Assembly (NCBI GenBank): GCA_947495985.1
Contig: CANMBD010000001.1
Location: 868,001 to 932,000, forward strand
Reading direction: 5' to 3'
DNA: 64,000 bases
Source: an uncultured Sphingomonadaceae bacterium
GTDB taxonomy: Bacteria; Pseudomonadota; Alphaproteobacteria; Sphingomonadales; Sphingomonadaceae
Made by a program: the position numbers and the translations under genes. Below the pieces are notes generated by a model. That model saw only the letters and a list, made by a program, of their open reading frames with translations, had not been told where the DNA came from and did no database searches. This document shows, in pieces, positions 46,428 through 53,740 of this stretch (positions are counted from its first letter, which is position 1; the number at the start of each line of letters is the position of its first letter).

Positions 46428-47033
46428 TTAGCCCTGATCAGCGCGGCTTACGCCTTCACCGTCGAGGTTCTGGGCGACAAAATCCCAGTCAATCGCATTG
46501 TCGAGCAATGCAGAGACATAATCCGGACGCGCATTCTGGTAATCCAGATAATAAGCATGCTCCCATACGTCGATGGTGAGCAGCGGCTTTATGTCATGAG
46601 CAACCGGGCTGTCCGCATCGTGCAGAGAGGTGATTTCCAGCTTGTCGCCGTTCAGCACCAGCCATGCCCAACCGCTGGCAAAATGACCAACAGCTTCGGC
46701 TTTGAACTTGTCCTTGAATTCCTCAACGGAACCAAAGTCCGCTTCAATACGGCTCTTTAATTCTGCCGGCATTTCCTTTTTCTCAGGGCTCAGGCACAGC
46801 CAGTAAAAGCTGTGGTTCCAGACCTGTGCAGCATTGTTGAACAGGCCGCCATCGGCAGCTTTGATGATCTCGGACAATTTTTTGCCCGCATGATCCGTAC
46901 CTGCAATCGCATCGTTGGTTTTGGTTACATAGGCATTGTGATGCTTGCCATGGTGATAGTTGAACGTTGCTTCAGAGATCATATCTCCAAATGCGGTTTT
47001 TGCATAAGGAAGTGGGGGAAGTTCAAAGGACAT
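46428..47033 (-). CDS. sodB: Superoxide dismutase (Fe type)
   Basis: A 201-residue Fe/Mn superoxide dismutase. Metal ligand His27 is in NYHHGKHHNAYV; the next lies in NHSFYWLCLSP; Asp and His are in DVWEHAYYLDYQNARPDYV. FNNAAQVWNHSFYW and GWAWLVLNGDKLE suggest the iron form. Cytoplasmic, no signal peptide. Divergent from the PuuD-like gene; a long hairpin sits between them. Confidence 0.95.
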   Translation of the reverse strand: MSFELPPLPYAKTAFGDMISEATFNYHHGKHHNAYVTKTNDAIAGTDHAGKKLSEIIKAADGGLFNNAAQVWNHSFYWLCLSPEKKEMPAELKSRIEADFGSVEEFKDKFKAEAVGHFASGWAWLVLNGDKLEITSLHDADSPVAHDIKPLLTIDVWEHAYYLDYQNARPDYVSALLDNAIDWDFVAQNLDGEGVSRADQG

Positions 47034-47131
47034 TGAGAATTTTCTCCATTGTTAGAATGACTTTCAGAAAGCGCATATGGTGACAAAAGGTTCCATGGGC
47101 AACTGTCCATAAGAGCGTATCTGACAGGATC

Positions 47132-47157
47132 AGCCTTTTTCCGTGACAAAAAAGGCT
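47132..47157. repeat. Inverted repeat between sodB and the PuuD-like gene
   Basis: AGCCTTTTT (47132-47140) and AAAAAGGCT (47149-47157) flank a short loop in the 175-bp divergent promoter region. It could be an operator or a leader hairpin. No matching known site (for example Fur) was recognised. Confidence 0.4.
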
Positions 47158-47208
47158 TGAAGGCATAATATTACCACATTGTTACAGACAACACTGGGGG
47201 AGAACATA

Positions 47209-47775
47209 ATGGCGAAGCTTTTCGGAAATTTGAATTTGGTGATGCTGGTAGGCTTGTTGCTCGCCGTACTTGTTATTGTCGGCATCGGCCCACTGGGTGA
47301 CCAGGTAAATGGCGTTTTCCGCTGGCTACATACATTTTTTGGCGTGCTCTGGATCGGCTTGCTCTACTATTTCAACTTCGTGCAGGTTCCGCAAATGCCG
47401 AATATTCCTGACGAAGCCAAACCGGCAGTGTCCAAACATATCGCACCGAGCGCCCTTTTTTACTTTCGCTGGGCCGCCCTGTTCACGGTAATCACCGGAT
47501 TGGTTGTCGCCCATCTGACCGGATATCTGACGCAGGCGCTCCTTTTGCAGGAAGGCTATTTGCTGATCGGGATCGGCATGTGGATGGCGCTGGTCATGGC
47601 GTTTAATGTCTGGTTCCTGATCTGGCCAAATCAGAAAAAGGTATTGGGCATGGTTGAAGCGGATGCAGACGCCAAAGCATCAGCGGCCAAGGTGGCGTTG
47701 ATGGCTTCACGGACGAATACGCTGCTGTCTTTGCCGATGCTCTATTGCATGGTGAACGCCAATCTCGGCGGCTAA
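47209..47775 (+). CDS. Urate hydroxylase PuuD-like membrane protein
   Basis: A 188-residue integral membrane protein related to the N-terminal membrane part of PuuD (DUF989). Features: FRWLHTFFGVLWIGLLYYFNFVQVP, HIAPSALFYFRWAALFTVITGL, MWMALVMAFNVWFLIWPNQKKVLG, with about four to five helices and conserved histidines. PuuD-type urate oxidases carry an additional C-terminal cytochrome c domain; it is absent here, so urate oxidation is not assured. ATG at 47209 has GGGGGAG upstream; the in-frame ATG-like start at 47179 is less likely. A clean terminator follows. Confidence 0.78.
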   Translation: MAKLFGNLNLVMLVGLLLAVLVIVGIGPLGDQVNGVFRWLHTFFGVLWIGLLYYFNFVQVPQMPNIPDEAKPAVSKHIAPSALFYFRWAALFTVITGLVVAHLTGYLTQALLLQEGYLLIGIGMWMALVMAFNVWFLIWPNQKKVLGMVEADADAKASAAKVALMASRTNTLLSLPMLYCMVNANLGG

Positions 47776-47798
47776 CGTGATTTAGAACGAGTTTGAGA

Positions 47799-47825
47799 AG
47801 AGGGCTTTACGGCCCTCTTTTTTTT
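47799..47825 (+). terminator. Rho-independent terminator after the PuuD-like gene
   Basis: AGAGGGC pairs with GCCCTCT (47799-47818), followed by a run of eight or more T. Confidence 0.85.
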
Positions 47826-47848
47826 ATCTTGTTCATAAGTGACCAGAG

Positions 47849-49207
47849 TTAGCTGAGTCGTTTTGCGATCTTATGGGCCGGACCGAAACCGATAAAGGCC
47901 GCACCGATAAAGGGCATTGCCACCACCCACAGCCGTACGCCTGTGACACCGAGCGGGCTAGCAATGCTGATCGCGACCGTCGCTGCCAAGCCAGCACAAA
48001 CGAACAGCAGTCCGACAATCAATCTCCAGTGAGGCAGATCAGCTCTCTCACCCTGCCCGCCGGTTCCGGCTTGCTCATACTTCGCAAAAATCATGATCAG
48101 CGGGAGCAAGGCAGCGATATAAAGCGCAAACCAGATCGGTCGTGCCAGCCACCAAGAGCTGCTGCCGGGAGCCGCTTCCAGACCGATACCGCCGAGCAAC
48201 CAAGCAGCCACCATGACGAGCACGAAGGCGGTCAGGTGCCAGAGATAGGTCGTCATGATCATGCCGTTCAGCAGGACGACGCCGGTCCAAATCTTGAGAT
48301 TGTCGAGCATCCGCCGTCCTATAGGCTCCAAGGCGAGAACCAGTCCAGTTTGCGCAATACCAAGTGCGAGCAAGGCGATAGTCGGCGGCATGCTATTGCT
48401 CACCGGTTCACCCGGTACGCCTATCATGGCTACCGGATAAGGGCCGAAACCGACCAACAGGCCGAGTGCTATCAAACCTCCTATACCCCAAATCAATGCT
48501 TTGGCGGGTTTGGCAAAATAACCTTCGCTCCATGCATATCCCAACTGGTGCACGGCGAGCCAAATAAAGGCAAAGTTCACAAAATTCACAAAAGGTATGT
48601 TTAGCGCAAAGGTTGCTGCATCGATGGCGATTGCACCAGCGACCAGCCCCCAGAAGGATGCCATGCCGAAGCGCTTCCACAGAGCATATGTATAGGGCAC
48701 CACTGCCCCCACCATCAGATAAACCGCCAGAAACCAGACCGGGATCAGCGCAAGCTGGGCCGCCAGTTCAACAATCTTGCGGTCCACGCCCATCGCCGTG
48801 CCAAACAGAGCGAACACTGTCCAAATCAGGAAAAGCGGCAGCACCGGGTTGATCAATCGTCGCAGTCGTCCCGTAAACCATCCCGCATAGGAACCGTTGT
48901 TACGCAAATTCGCGGACCAGGAAAGCCCGTGTGAAAAGCCGCCAACAAGAAAAAATACCGGCATGACCTGAAAGCCCCAGGTCAGCCATTGCGTCCAGGG
49001 TAATATACCGAGCAGATGCCCGCCCTGCACCACGCCATCTTCTATATAAGGGGCCGCGACCAGCCAGTGACCGATCACAACCGCAAGAATGGAAAAGGCT
49101 CTCAGAAAATCGACATAGCGATTACGTTCCGGTGGAGCCTTGAGAGCCATATCCTGTGCGCGGGTCCATAGATTCCGTTTGGTTGCCGTCTCACCACGCT
49201 CACTCAT
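47849..49207 (-). CDS. Acyltransferase family membrane protein
   Basis: A 452-residue protein with about ten transmembrane helices of the acyltransferase-3 (OafA/YrhL-like) family: the N-terminal NRYVDFLRAFSILAVVIGHWLV carries the conserved R-x-x-x-I-x-x-V-x-x-x-H pattern (catalytic-type histidine in GHW). Members move acyl groups onto surface glycans or lipids. It is downstream of pspF on the same strand after a 102-bp gap, and so may sometimes be transcribed from it, though no functional link is known. Confidence 0.82.
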   Translation of the reverse strand: MSERGETATKRNLWTRAQDMALKAPPERNRYVDFLRAFSILAVVIGHWLVAAPYIEDGVVQGGHLLGILPWTQWLTWGFQVMPVFFLVGGFSHGLSWSANLRNNGSYAGWFTGRLRRLINPVLPLFLIWTVFALFGTAMGVDRKIVELAAQLALIPVWFLAVYLMVGAVVPYTYALWKRFGMASFWGLVAGAIAIDAATFALNIPFVNFVNFAFIWLAVHQLGYAWSEGYFAKPAKALIWGIGGLIALGLLVGFGPYPVAMIGVPGEPVSNSMPPTIALLALGIAQTGLVLALEPIGRRMLDNLKIWTGVVLLNGMIMTTYLWHLTAFVLVMVAAWLLGGIGLEAAPGSSSWWLARPIWFALYIAALLPLIMIFAKYEQAGTGGQGERADLPHWRLIVGLLFVCAGLAATVAISIASPLGVTGVRLWVVAMPFIGAAFIGFGPAHKIAKRLS

Positions 49208-49309
49208 ATGCCCTCACATCCCATTGTTTCGAATAACTTAGATAAGATTTGTGGTATGCCGTTCAAGAGAACCACCTCAAGAGCTCTATGCGGATAGTGC
49301 TAACAAATC

Positions 49310-50353
49310 CTATCCCAGTAAATCGTGGCGTTTCAGTGAGTGCCGGAGCTGATCATAGGTCAAATTGAGCGCTTTGGCGGTCTGCCGCTGGTTGTATCGG
49401 GATTTCGCAAGGGCGGCTTCGAGAATCCGTTTTTCGAACGCTTCGACCGCTTCTTTCATATCATCAACAGCCGTAAATTCCGGTTCTACAGGCGGCGCTG
49501 CTAGGGCAGGAGCCGCTTTTTCAGTCGTGTTTTGGGTTTCAACAGGCTGCGATTGCCGAGAAGGCATTTCTTTCGGCTTCCATGGCGATTCAAACGGATC
49601 AAAGACGATATGATCGACAGCGCGCGTATAATCACCCCATTGATAGACGGCGCGTTCGATCACATTACGCAACTCCCGGACATTGCCGGGCCATTGGTGG
49701 CGTGCCAGCGCTTCGGATGCCAATTGACCGAAGCCAGGCCATTGTTCCCATTCCAGCTCAGCCGCCATGCGTCGCCCGAAATAGTCAGCCAAAACGGGGA
49801 CATCCCCCTCACGATAGCGGAGCGGCGGCAGCGTTACGACTTCAAAAGACAGGCGATCGAGTAAATCTGCCCGGAATTTCCCTTCGTCCGCCATCTTCGG
49901 TAAGTCGGCATTGGTGGCCGCCACAATCCTTACATCGACCTTTTGTGGTCGCGATGATCCGATTCTGGTGATCTCGCCATATTCTACCGCTCGGAGCAAC
50001 CGCTCCTGCGCTGCAGAAGACAAGGTTCCCAACTCATCGAGAAACAAGGTACCGCCATCAGCTTCTTCAAAGCGCCCTACTCTATTCTTGGTCGCACCTG
50101 TAAAGGCACCGGCTTCGTGGCCGAACAATTCAGCCTCGATCAACGTTTCGGGCATGGCCGCACAGTTTAATGTAACTAAAGGGCCATCCCAACGCATGCT
50201 TAATCGATGGAGACGTTCAGCGATGAGCTCTTTACCCGTACCGCGCTCTCCGATAACAAGTACGGGACGGTCCAGAGTGGCCGCCCGACTGGCTTTTTCG
50301 ACTGCATCAAGGAAAGCTCCTGACTCCCCAACAAACTGATTTTCGCGCTCCAT
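49310..50353 (-). CDS. pspF: Phage shock protein operon transcriptional activator PspF
   Basis: About 347 residues, a sigma-54 enhancer-binding protein without a receiver domain. AAA+ Walker A in VIGERGTGKELIAERLH, the sigma-54-contact GAFTGA loop in GHEAGAFTGATKNRVG, Walker B GGTLFLDELGTLS, and a C-terminal Fis-type helix-turn-helix (RQTAKALNLTYDQLRHSL). A Pro/Ala/Gln linker (about 260-295) joins AAA+ and DNA-binding parts. The ATG at 50353 gives the usual MERENQFVGES beginning; an upstream TTG at 50389 is unlikely. Divergent from the psp operon, whose PspA should inhibit it. Confidence 0.92.
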   Translation of the reverse strand: MERENQFVGESGAFLDAVEKASRAATLDRPVLVIGERGTGKELIAERLHRLSMRWDGPLVTLNCAAMPETLIEAELFGHEAGAFTGATKNRVGRFEEADGGTLFLDELGTLSSAAQERLLRAVEYGEITRIGSSRPQKVDVRIVAATNADLPKMADEGKFRADLLDRLSFEVVTLPPLRYREGDVPVLADYFGRRMAAELEWEQWPGFGQLASEALARHQWPGNVRELRNVIERAVYQWGDYTRAVDHIVFDPFESPWKPKEMPSRQSQPVETQNTTEKAAPALAAPPVEPEFTAVDDMKEAVEAFEKRILEAALAKSRYNQRQTAKALNLTYDQLRHSLKRHDLLG

Positions 50354-50452
50354 GGCCAATATATAGTGCAAATTCCTATTAAATAGCAATTAATACCATA
50401 TTCATTTTTCCAAAAACTTATATTATCTAAATATATCAATCATTTAAAAAAC

Positions 50453-50468
50453 TGGCACGCCTCCTGCA
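50453..50468 (+). promoter_or_regulatory. Sigma-54 promoter of the psp operon
   Basis: TGGCACG (50453-50459), 4 bases, then CTGCA (50464-50468), one mismatch from the -24/-12 consensus TGGCACG-N4-TTGCW. Transcription would start near 50480, about 40 bases before the first ORF. About 100 bp of very AT-rich DNA between it and pspF is the expected place for PspF-binding sites. Confidence 0.85.
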
Positions 50469-50520
50469 GTGTTAGTTTCGAACCCGCAAGGGACTGGAAA
50501 TCGACCAAACGGAGGACAAC

Positions 50521-50703
50521 ATGTCAGCAGCTACGAAAACAGGCAAATCAATGAATTTGAGCAGAACCGACGTTTCTGCCATCATTTCCGTGTTGCTGTT
50601 TAGCCTGACGATTTTGATCAGCGCCGTGGGCCCTGCCGAAGCACAAGGCCCGACCATCTCTGAAGATGGTACAATTTCCCCAACTGTCAGCTATAAGGCG
50701 TGA
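50521..50703 (+). CDS. Small exported or membrane peptide, first gene of the psp operon
   Basis: A 60-residue protein with a very good ribosome binding site (GGAGG, 6 bases before ATG). Residues 20-42 are hydrophobic (AIISVLLFSLTILISAVGPAEA) and can be either a signal peptide cut after AEA, releasing an 18-residue peptide QGPTISEDGTISPTVSYK(A), or a membrane anchor. No homology recognised. It is the first ORF after the sigma-54 promoter and about 150 bp before pspA, so it should be induced with the psp genes. Confidence 0.65.
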   Translation: MSAATKTGKSMNLSRTDVSAIISVLLFSLTILISAVGPAEAQGPTISEDGTISPTVSYKA

Positions 50704-50852
50704 CAGGCGAAATGGCCGGGACTCCTTCATTCCCCCTTGCCGAAGTACGGTCCCGGCCACCTTTCCAGATTGAAGACACAGAATTTTATGAAGACCAGCC
50801 TGAACGTTCGAACCATTCCAGGCACAATGCTAGCAACTACCGGAGTTTAACC

Positions 50853-51536
50853 ATGGGTATTTTTTCAAGAACGCGCGATATCATCGCCGCCAATGTCACG
50901 GACATGCTCGATAAGGCGGAAGATCCATCAAAACTGATCCGCATGATCATCCTGGAAATGGAAGAAACCCTTGTTGAAGTCCGCGCTTCTGCAGCGCGCA
51001 CGATTGCCGACCAAAAGGAAATGCGTCGGCATATTGATAAGCTCAACCAGCTGACCGAAGACTGGAACGAAAAGGCACAACTGGCGCTATCCAAGGACCG
51101 CGAAGATCTCGCCAAGGCGGCGTTGATGGAAAAACGCAAAGCGGCTGACATGGCAGAACAGCTTACCGTTGAAATTCAGGTACTGGACGATGCCCTGCGC
51201 GCTTCAGAAGGCGATATCGCCAAACTGCAAAAGAAGTTGCAGGAAGCAAGGTCTCGCCAGAGCAGTCTGGTTAACCGCCTCGAAAGCGCCGAGAACCGTT
51301 ATAAAATTCGCGAAATGTATAATGGCGACAAGGTCCATGATGCATTCTCGAAATTTGAATATCTCGAACGTCAGGTGGACCAGGCCGAAGGCCGTGCCGA
51401 TGCGCTAACGATGGGCGGTGAGCCGGCGACACTAGAAAATCAGATTGCTGCGCTGGAAAGCAGCGACAAAGTTGATGATGAATTGGAAGCTATGAAGGCG
51501 GCCATGAAGAAGTCAGACCAGAAAGGTGACAAATAA
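50853..51536 (+). CDS. pspA: Phage shock protein A
   Basis: A 227-residue coiled-coil protein of the PspA/IM30 (ESCRT-III-like) family. GIFSRTRDIIAANVTDMLDKAEDPSK is the conserved amphipathic N-terminus; EEMTLVEVRASAARTIAD-like and RAEGRADALTMGGEPA segments follow. It binds stressed inner membrane and, when free, inhibits PspF. The ATG at 50853 has GGAG 7 bases upstream; the frame is open back to 50700 but that part has no PspA similarity. It overlaps pspB by one base. Confidence 0.95.
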   Translation: MGIFSRTRDIIAANVTDMLDKAEDPSKLIRMIILEMEETLVEVRASAARTIADQKEMRRHIDKLNQLTEDWNEKAQLALSKDREDLAKAALMEKRKAADMAEQLTVEIQVLDDALRASEGDIAKLQKKLQEARSRQSSLVNRLESAENRYKIREMYNGDKVHDAFSKFEYLERQVDQAEGRADALTMGGEPATLENQIAALESSDKVDDELEAMKAAMKKSDQKGDK

Positions 51537-51838
51537 TGGACTCGAACGATCTTATCCCGTTTTTTGCGATTGTCACTTTGTTTGTCGCGTTCCCGTGGAT
51601 CATTTTCCACTATGTTACAAAATGGAAAACGGCCGCAACCATCACCAATGAAGACGAGCAACTGCTCGACGATTTGCACATCATGGCACGCCGATTGGAC
51701 GAACGCATGGAGACAATCGAACGGATCATGGCAGCAGACAATCCAGACTGGCGGCAGTCAGCATTACCGGGTGCAAGCAATGAACCCAAACCGACACTCG
51801 AAAATTTCGATAATCTCTTGAAAAAAGAAAGGCGCTAA
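51536..51838 (+). CDS. pspB: Phage shock protein B
   Basis: A 100-residue inner-membrane protein. One transmembrane segment (LIPFFAIVTLFVAFPWIIFHYV, about 5-26), then a cytoplasmic coiled coil with the PspB signature LLDDLHIMARRLDERMETIERIMAADNPDWR. The C-terminal 25 residues (ALPGASNEPKPTLENFDNLLKK) are extra compared with E. coli PspB (74 residues). It senses stress with PspC and releases PspA. TAATG overlap with pspA. Confidence 0.93.
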   Translation: MDSNDLIPFFAIVTLFVAFPWIIFHYVTKWKTAATITNEDEQLLDDLHIMARRLDERMETIERIMAADNPDWRQSALPGASNEPKPTLENFDNLLKKERR

Positions 51839-51840
51839 TC

Positions 51841-52221
51841 ATGGCTTCGATCCGCACAAAATTTTATCTTGATAAACAGCGCGCCAAATGGAGCGGAGTA
51901 TGCGCCGGAATTTCCGACTATACCGGAATAAACGTTATGTGGGTCAGGTTGGCCGCTGTGATAGCTACCGTGACTTTCGCCTTTCCATGGACTTTGGTTG
52001 CTTATTGGATCGCCGCAAAATCGGCTGATCCCAAACCGATGGAACTTTATGGTGACAGAGAGGATCGGGAATTCTGGCAAGGCGTCCGTCAATCCCCGCG
52101 CCGCACCGCTCGCGATGTCAAATCACGATTTCGTGAGATCGACCGCCGTCTTGCCGATATGGAATTATACTACACCAGTAACAACCGCGCACTTTCGAAT
52201 GAAATTGAAAAGCTGCGCTAA
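51841..52221 (+). CDS. pspC: Phage shock protein C
   Basis: A 126-residue protein with the PspC domain at about 8-60: LDKQRAKWSGVCAGISDYTGINVMWVRL, followed by one transmembrane segment (AAVIATVTFAFPWTLVAYWIA). The C-terminal third is a predicted helix (VKSRFREIDRRLADMELYY) that ends ALSNEIEKLR. That last part resembles the tail shared by the small proteins encoded directly downstream and may be a common interaction module. It starts 2 bp after pspB. Confidence 0.93.
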   Translation: MASIRTKFYLDKQRAKWSGVCAGISDYTGINVMWVRLAAVIATVTFAFPWTLVAYWIAAKSADPKPMELYGDREDREFWQGVRQSPRRTARDVKSRFREIDRRLADMELYYTSNNRALSNEIEKLR

Positions 52222-52248
52222 GCCACACAGAATTTAGGGAGACTGATT

Positions 52249-52548
52249 ATGAATTGGGGTGGACCGGGATTTGTTATCGCCATTATCGCCGTTTGCTATG
52301 CTGGCTATATAATCAACAATTGGATCCGGGCCAAACATGGCTATCCGCTGGAAGATGAGTGGGGCGGGACAACCGCTAAGGATGACCCAAAGGCCGATCG
52401 CAAAATTGAGCTGCTCTCTGCGGAAAATGAAGAACTGGTTGGCAAGATCGATCGCTTGCAGGAACGTCTTGCAGTTCTGGAGCGGATCGCGACTGATCCC
52501 GCCAAACGAACAGCAGATGAAATCGAAGCGCTGCGGGAGAAGGGATAA
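52249..52548 (+). CDS. PspB-like small membrane coiled-coil protein, array member 1
   Basis: A 99-residue protein. Transmembrane segment at about 7-25 (GFVIAIIAVCYAGYIINNW), then the motif IRAKHGYPLEDEWGG shared with member 2, a coiled coil (LLSAENEELVGKIDRLQERL) and the common tail VLERIATDPAKRTADEIEALR. Topology is as in PspB: short N-terminus, one helix, cytoplasmic coil. Good ribosome binding site (GGGAG). It follows pspC by 27 bp and overlaps member 2 by one base (TAATG). Confidence 0.82.
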   Translation: MNWGGPGFVIAIIAVCYAGYIINNWIRAKHGYPLEDEWGGTTAKDDPKADRKIELLSAENEELVGKIDRLQERLAVLERIATDPAKRTADEIEALREKG

Positions 52549-52868
52549 TGGAAAGCATTTTAGCTAACCCCTCTATATTGTGGCCCATCGGATTTGCTTG
52601 TGCAGTCGTAACACTGGGATGGGTGGCAACAACCTGGATGCGGATCAAAAACGGCTATCCGCTTGAGAATCAGTGGGGCAAAGCGGTTTATCCGAAAACG
52701 GACAACGAGGCGGTAGAACGCGTCAAACTGCTGACACAAGAAAATGCAGAACTGCGCGCCGAGATCGGATCGATGAAAGACCGGCTTGCCAATGTTGAGC
52801 GGATTGTGACCGATGATAGTCATCGTTTGACAAACGAAATCGAAGCCTTGCGCGCCCCGAAAAACTAA
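52548..52868 (+). CDS. PspB-like small membrane coiled-coil protein, array member 2
   Basis: A 106-residue protein. Transmembrane segment at about 10-30 (ILWPIGFACAVVTLGWVATTW), then MRIKNGYPLENQWGK, closely similar to member 1, a coiled coil (LLTQENAELRAEIGSMKDRL) and the tail NVERIVTDDSHRLTNEIEALR. Clearly a duplicate of member 1. Translationally coupled to it through TAATG; member 3 follows after 10 bp. Confidence 0.82.
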   Translation: MESILANPSILWPIGFACAVVTLGWVATTWMRIKNGYPLENQWGKAVYPKTDNEAVERVKLLTQENAELRAEIGSMKDRLANVERIVTDDSHRLTNEIEALRAPKN

Positions 52869-52878
52869 GGAGATCAAT

Positions 52879-53139
52879 ATGATTGAATATCTAGCCCTGT
52901 TGATCCCATTTGCCGGCATCGGCGTTGGAGTTTTTGCAATTTGGACCAGTCATCAGCAGAAGATATTGAAGATGCAGTCCGAGATATCCGCCGAAAAAGC
53001 TGCTCAATATGCCGTCAGTAACAAACAACTGGAACAGCGGGTACGTGTGTTGGAACGAATTGTTACGGACAAAGGTTTTGATGTTGCGGGACAAATTGAA
53101 AGTCTGCGCGATGAGCCAGAAGTGAAGGAGCTGAACTGA
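52879..53139 (+). CDS. PspB-like small membrane coiled-coil protein, array member 3
   Basis: An 86-residue protein. Transmembrane segment at about 4-22 (YLALLIPFAGIGVGVFAIW), then TSHQQKILKMQSE, a pattern shared with member 4 and reminiscent of PspB (IP, aromatic, W, H after the helix). A coiled coil (NKQLEQRVRVLERIVTDKG) and the tail QIESLRDEP follow. AAGGAG precedes the ATG; the stop overlaps member 4 by one base (TGATG). Confidence 0.82.
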   Translation: MIEYLALLIPFAGIGVGVFAIWTSHQQKILKMQSEISAEKAAQYAVSNKQLEQRVRVLERIVTDKGFDVAGQIESLRDEPEVKELN

Positions 53140-53408
53140 TGTTCGATGAACTATGGGTATTGATACCCCTCGCACCATTTTTGCTCGGCGGCCTGGCCAT
53201 CTGGACCCGTCATCAAAGCAAGATGCTGGAAAAGCAAAAAGAGCTGATGCTCCTTGGCGAGCGGCTACCGGAAAGTGAAGATGGCCGGCGCATGCAGGAA
53301 GATATGAAATATTTGAAAGAGCGCGTCGCAACGTTGGAGAAAATAGTAACCGATGAACGCGGCGCGCGGGAATTGGAAAATGAAATAGCGAAGCTGAGAG
53401 ATAGCTAA
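53139..53408 (+). CDS. PspB-like small membrane coiled-coil protein, array member 4
   Basis: An 89-residue protein. Transmembrane segment at about 5-23 (LWVLIPLAPFLLGGLAIW), then TRHQSKMLEKQKEL as in member 3. The coiled coil YLKERVATLEKIVTDERGA and the end ELENEIAKLRD are almost the same as in member 5, so this tail was duplicated recently. The N-terminal half is closest to genuine PspB (IPL ... AIW-x-x-H). Confidence 0.82.
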   Translation: MFDELWVLIPLAPFLLGGLAIWTRHQSKMLEKQKELMLLGERLPESEDGRRMQEDMKYLKERVATLEKIVTDERGARELENEIAKLRDS

Positions 53409-53437
53409 GCAAGAAGCAATTGGAGGGAAGAGAATAA

Positions 53438-53698
53438 ATGAACCCGTTTGAAATGGTTGTTGCCATCATCATCGTGATCACCATCGGAAAGGTCGTCAGT
53501 ACCCGTATTCAGGCCAAAAATGGTATCGCTTCGGATGAAGATGGTAACCCTGTCACCATGGTTGACCCCGATGCCGGACGGCTTCGTGAAGAAGTCAAAT
53601 ATCTCAAGGAACGTGTGGCGGTACTTGAGAAAATAGCCACCGATGATCGCGGCGCACGCGAACTGGAAAATGAAATAGAAAAATTGCGGGACCAATAG
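53438..53698 (+). CDS. PspB-like small membrane coiled-coil protein, array member 5
   Basis: An 86-residue protein. Short transmembrane segment at about 5-20 (EMVVAIIIVITIGKVV), then RIQAKNGIASDEDGN, which recalls the loop of members 1 and 2, and a tail nearly identical to member 4 (YLKERVAVLEKIATDDRGA; ELENEIEKLRD). It therefore looks like a hybrid of the two subtypes. GGAGGG precedes the ATG; 29 bp after member 4. Confidence 0.8.
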   Translation: MNPFEMVVAIIIVITIGKVVSTRIQAKNGIASDEDGNPVTMVDPDAGRLREEVKYLKERVAVLEKIATDDRGARELENEIEKLRDQ

Positions 53699-53740
53699 GT
53701 CGGTCCCTCAAAGAAGCAGGAAAAGAAGAAGGATAGCATC

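Noticed and set aside
47873..48604. 243-codon plus-strand open frame opposite the acyltransferase gene
   Set aside because: It lies wholly inside the clearly coding acyltransferase gene on the other strand, its translation is low in hydrophobic core and rich in Gln, Arg and His as expected for an antisense shadow, and it has no ribosome binding site.
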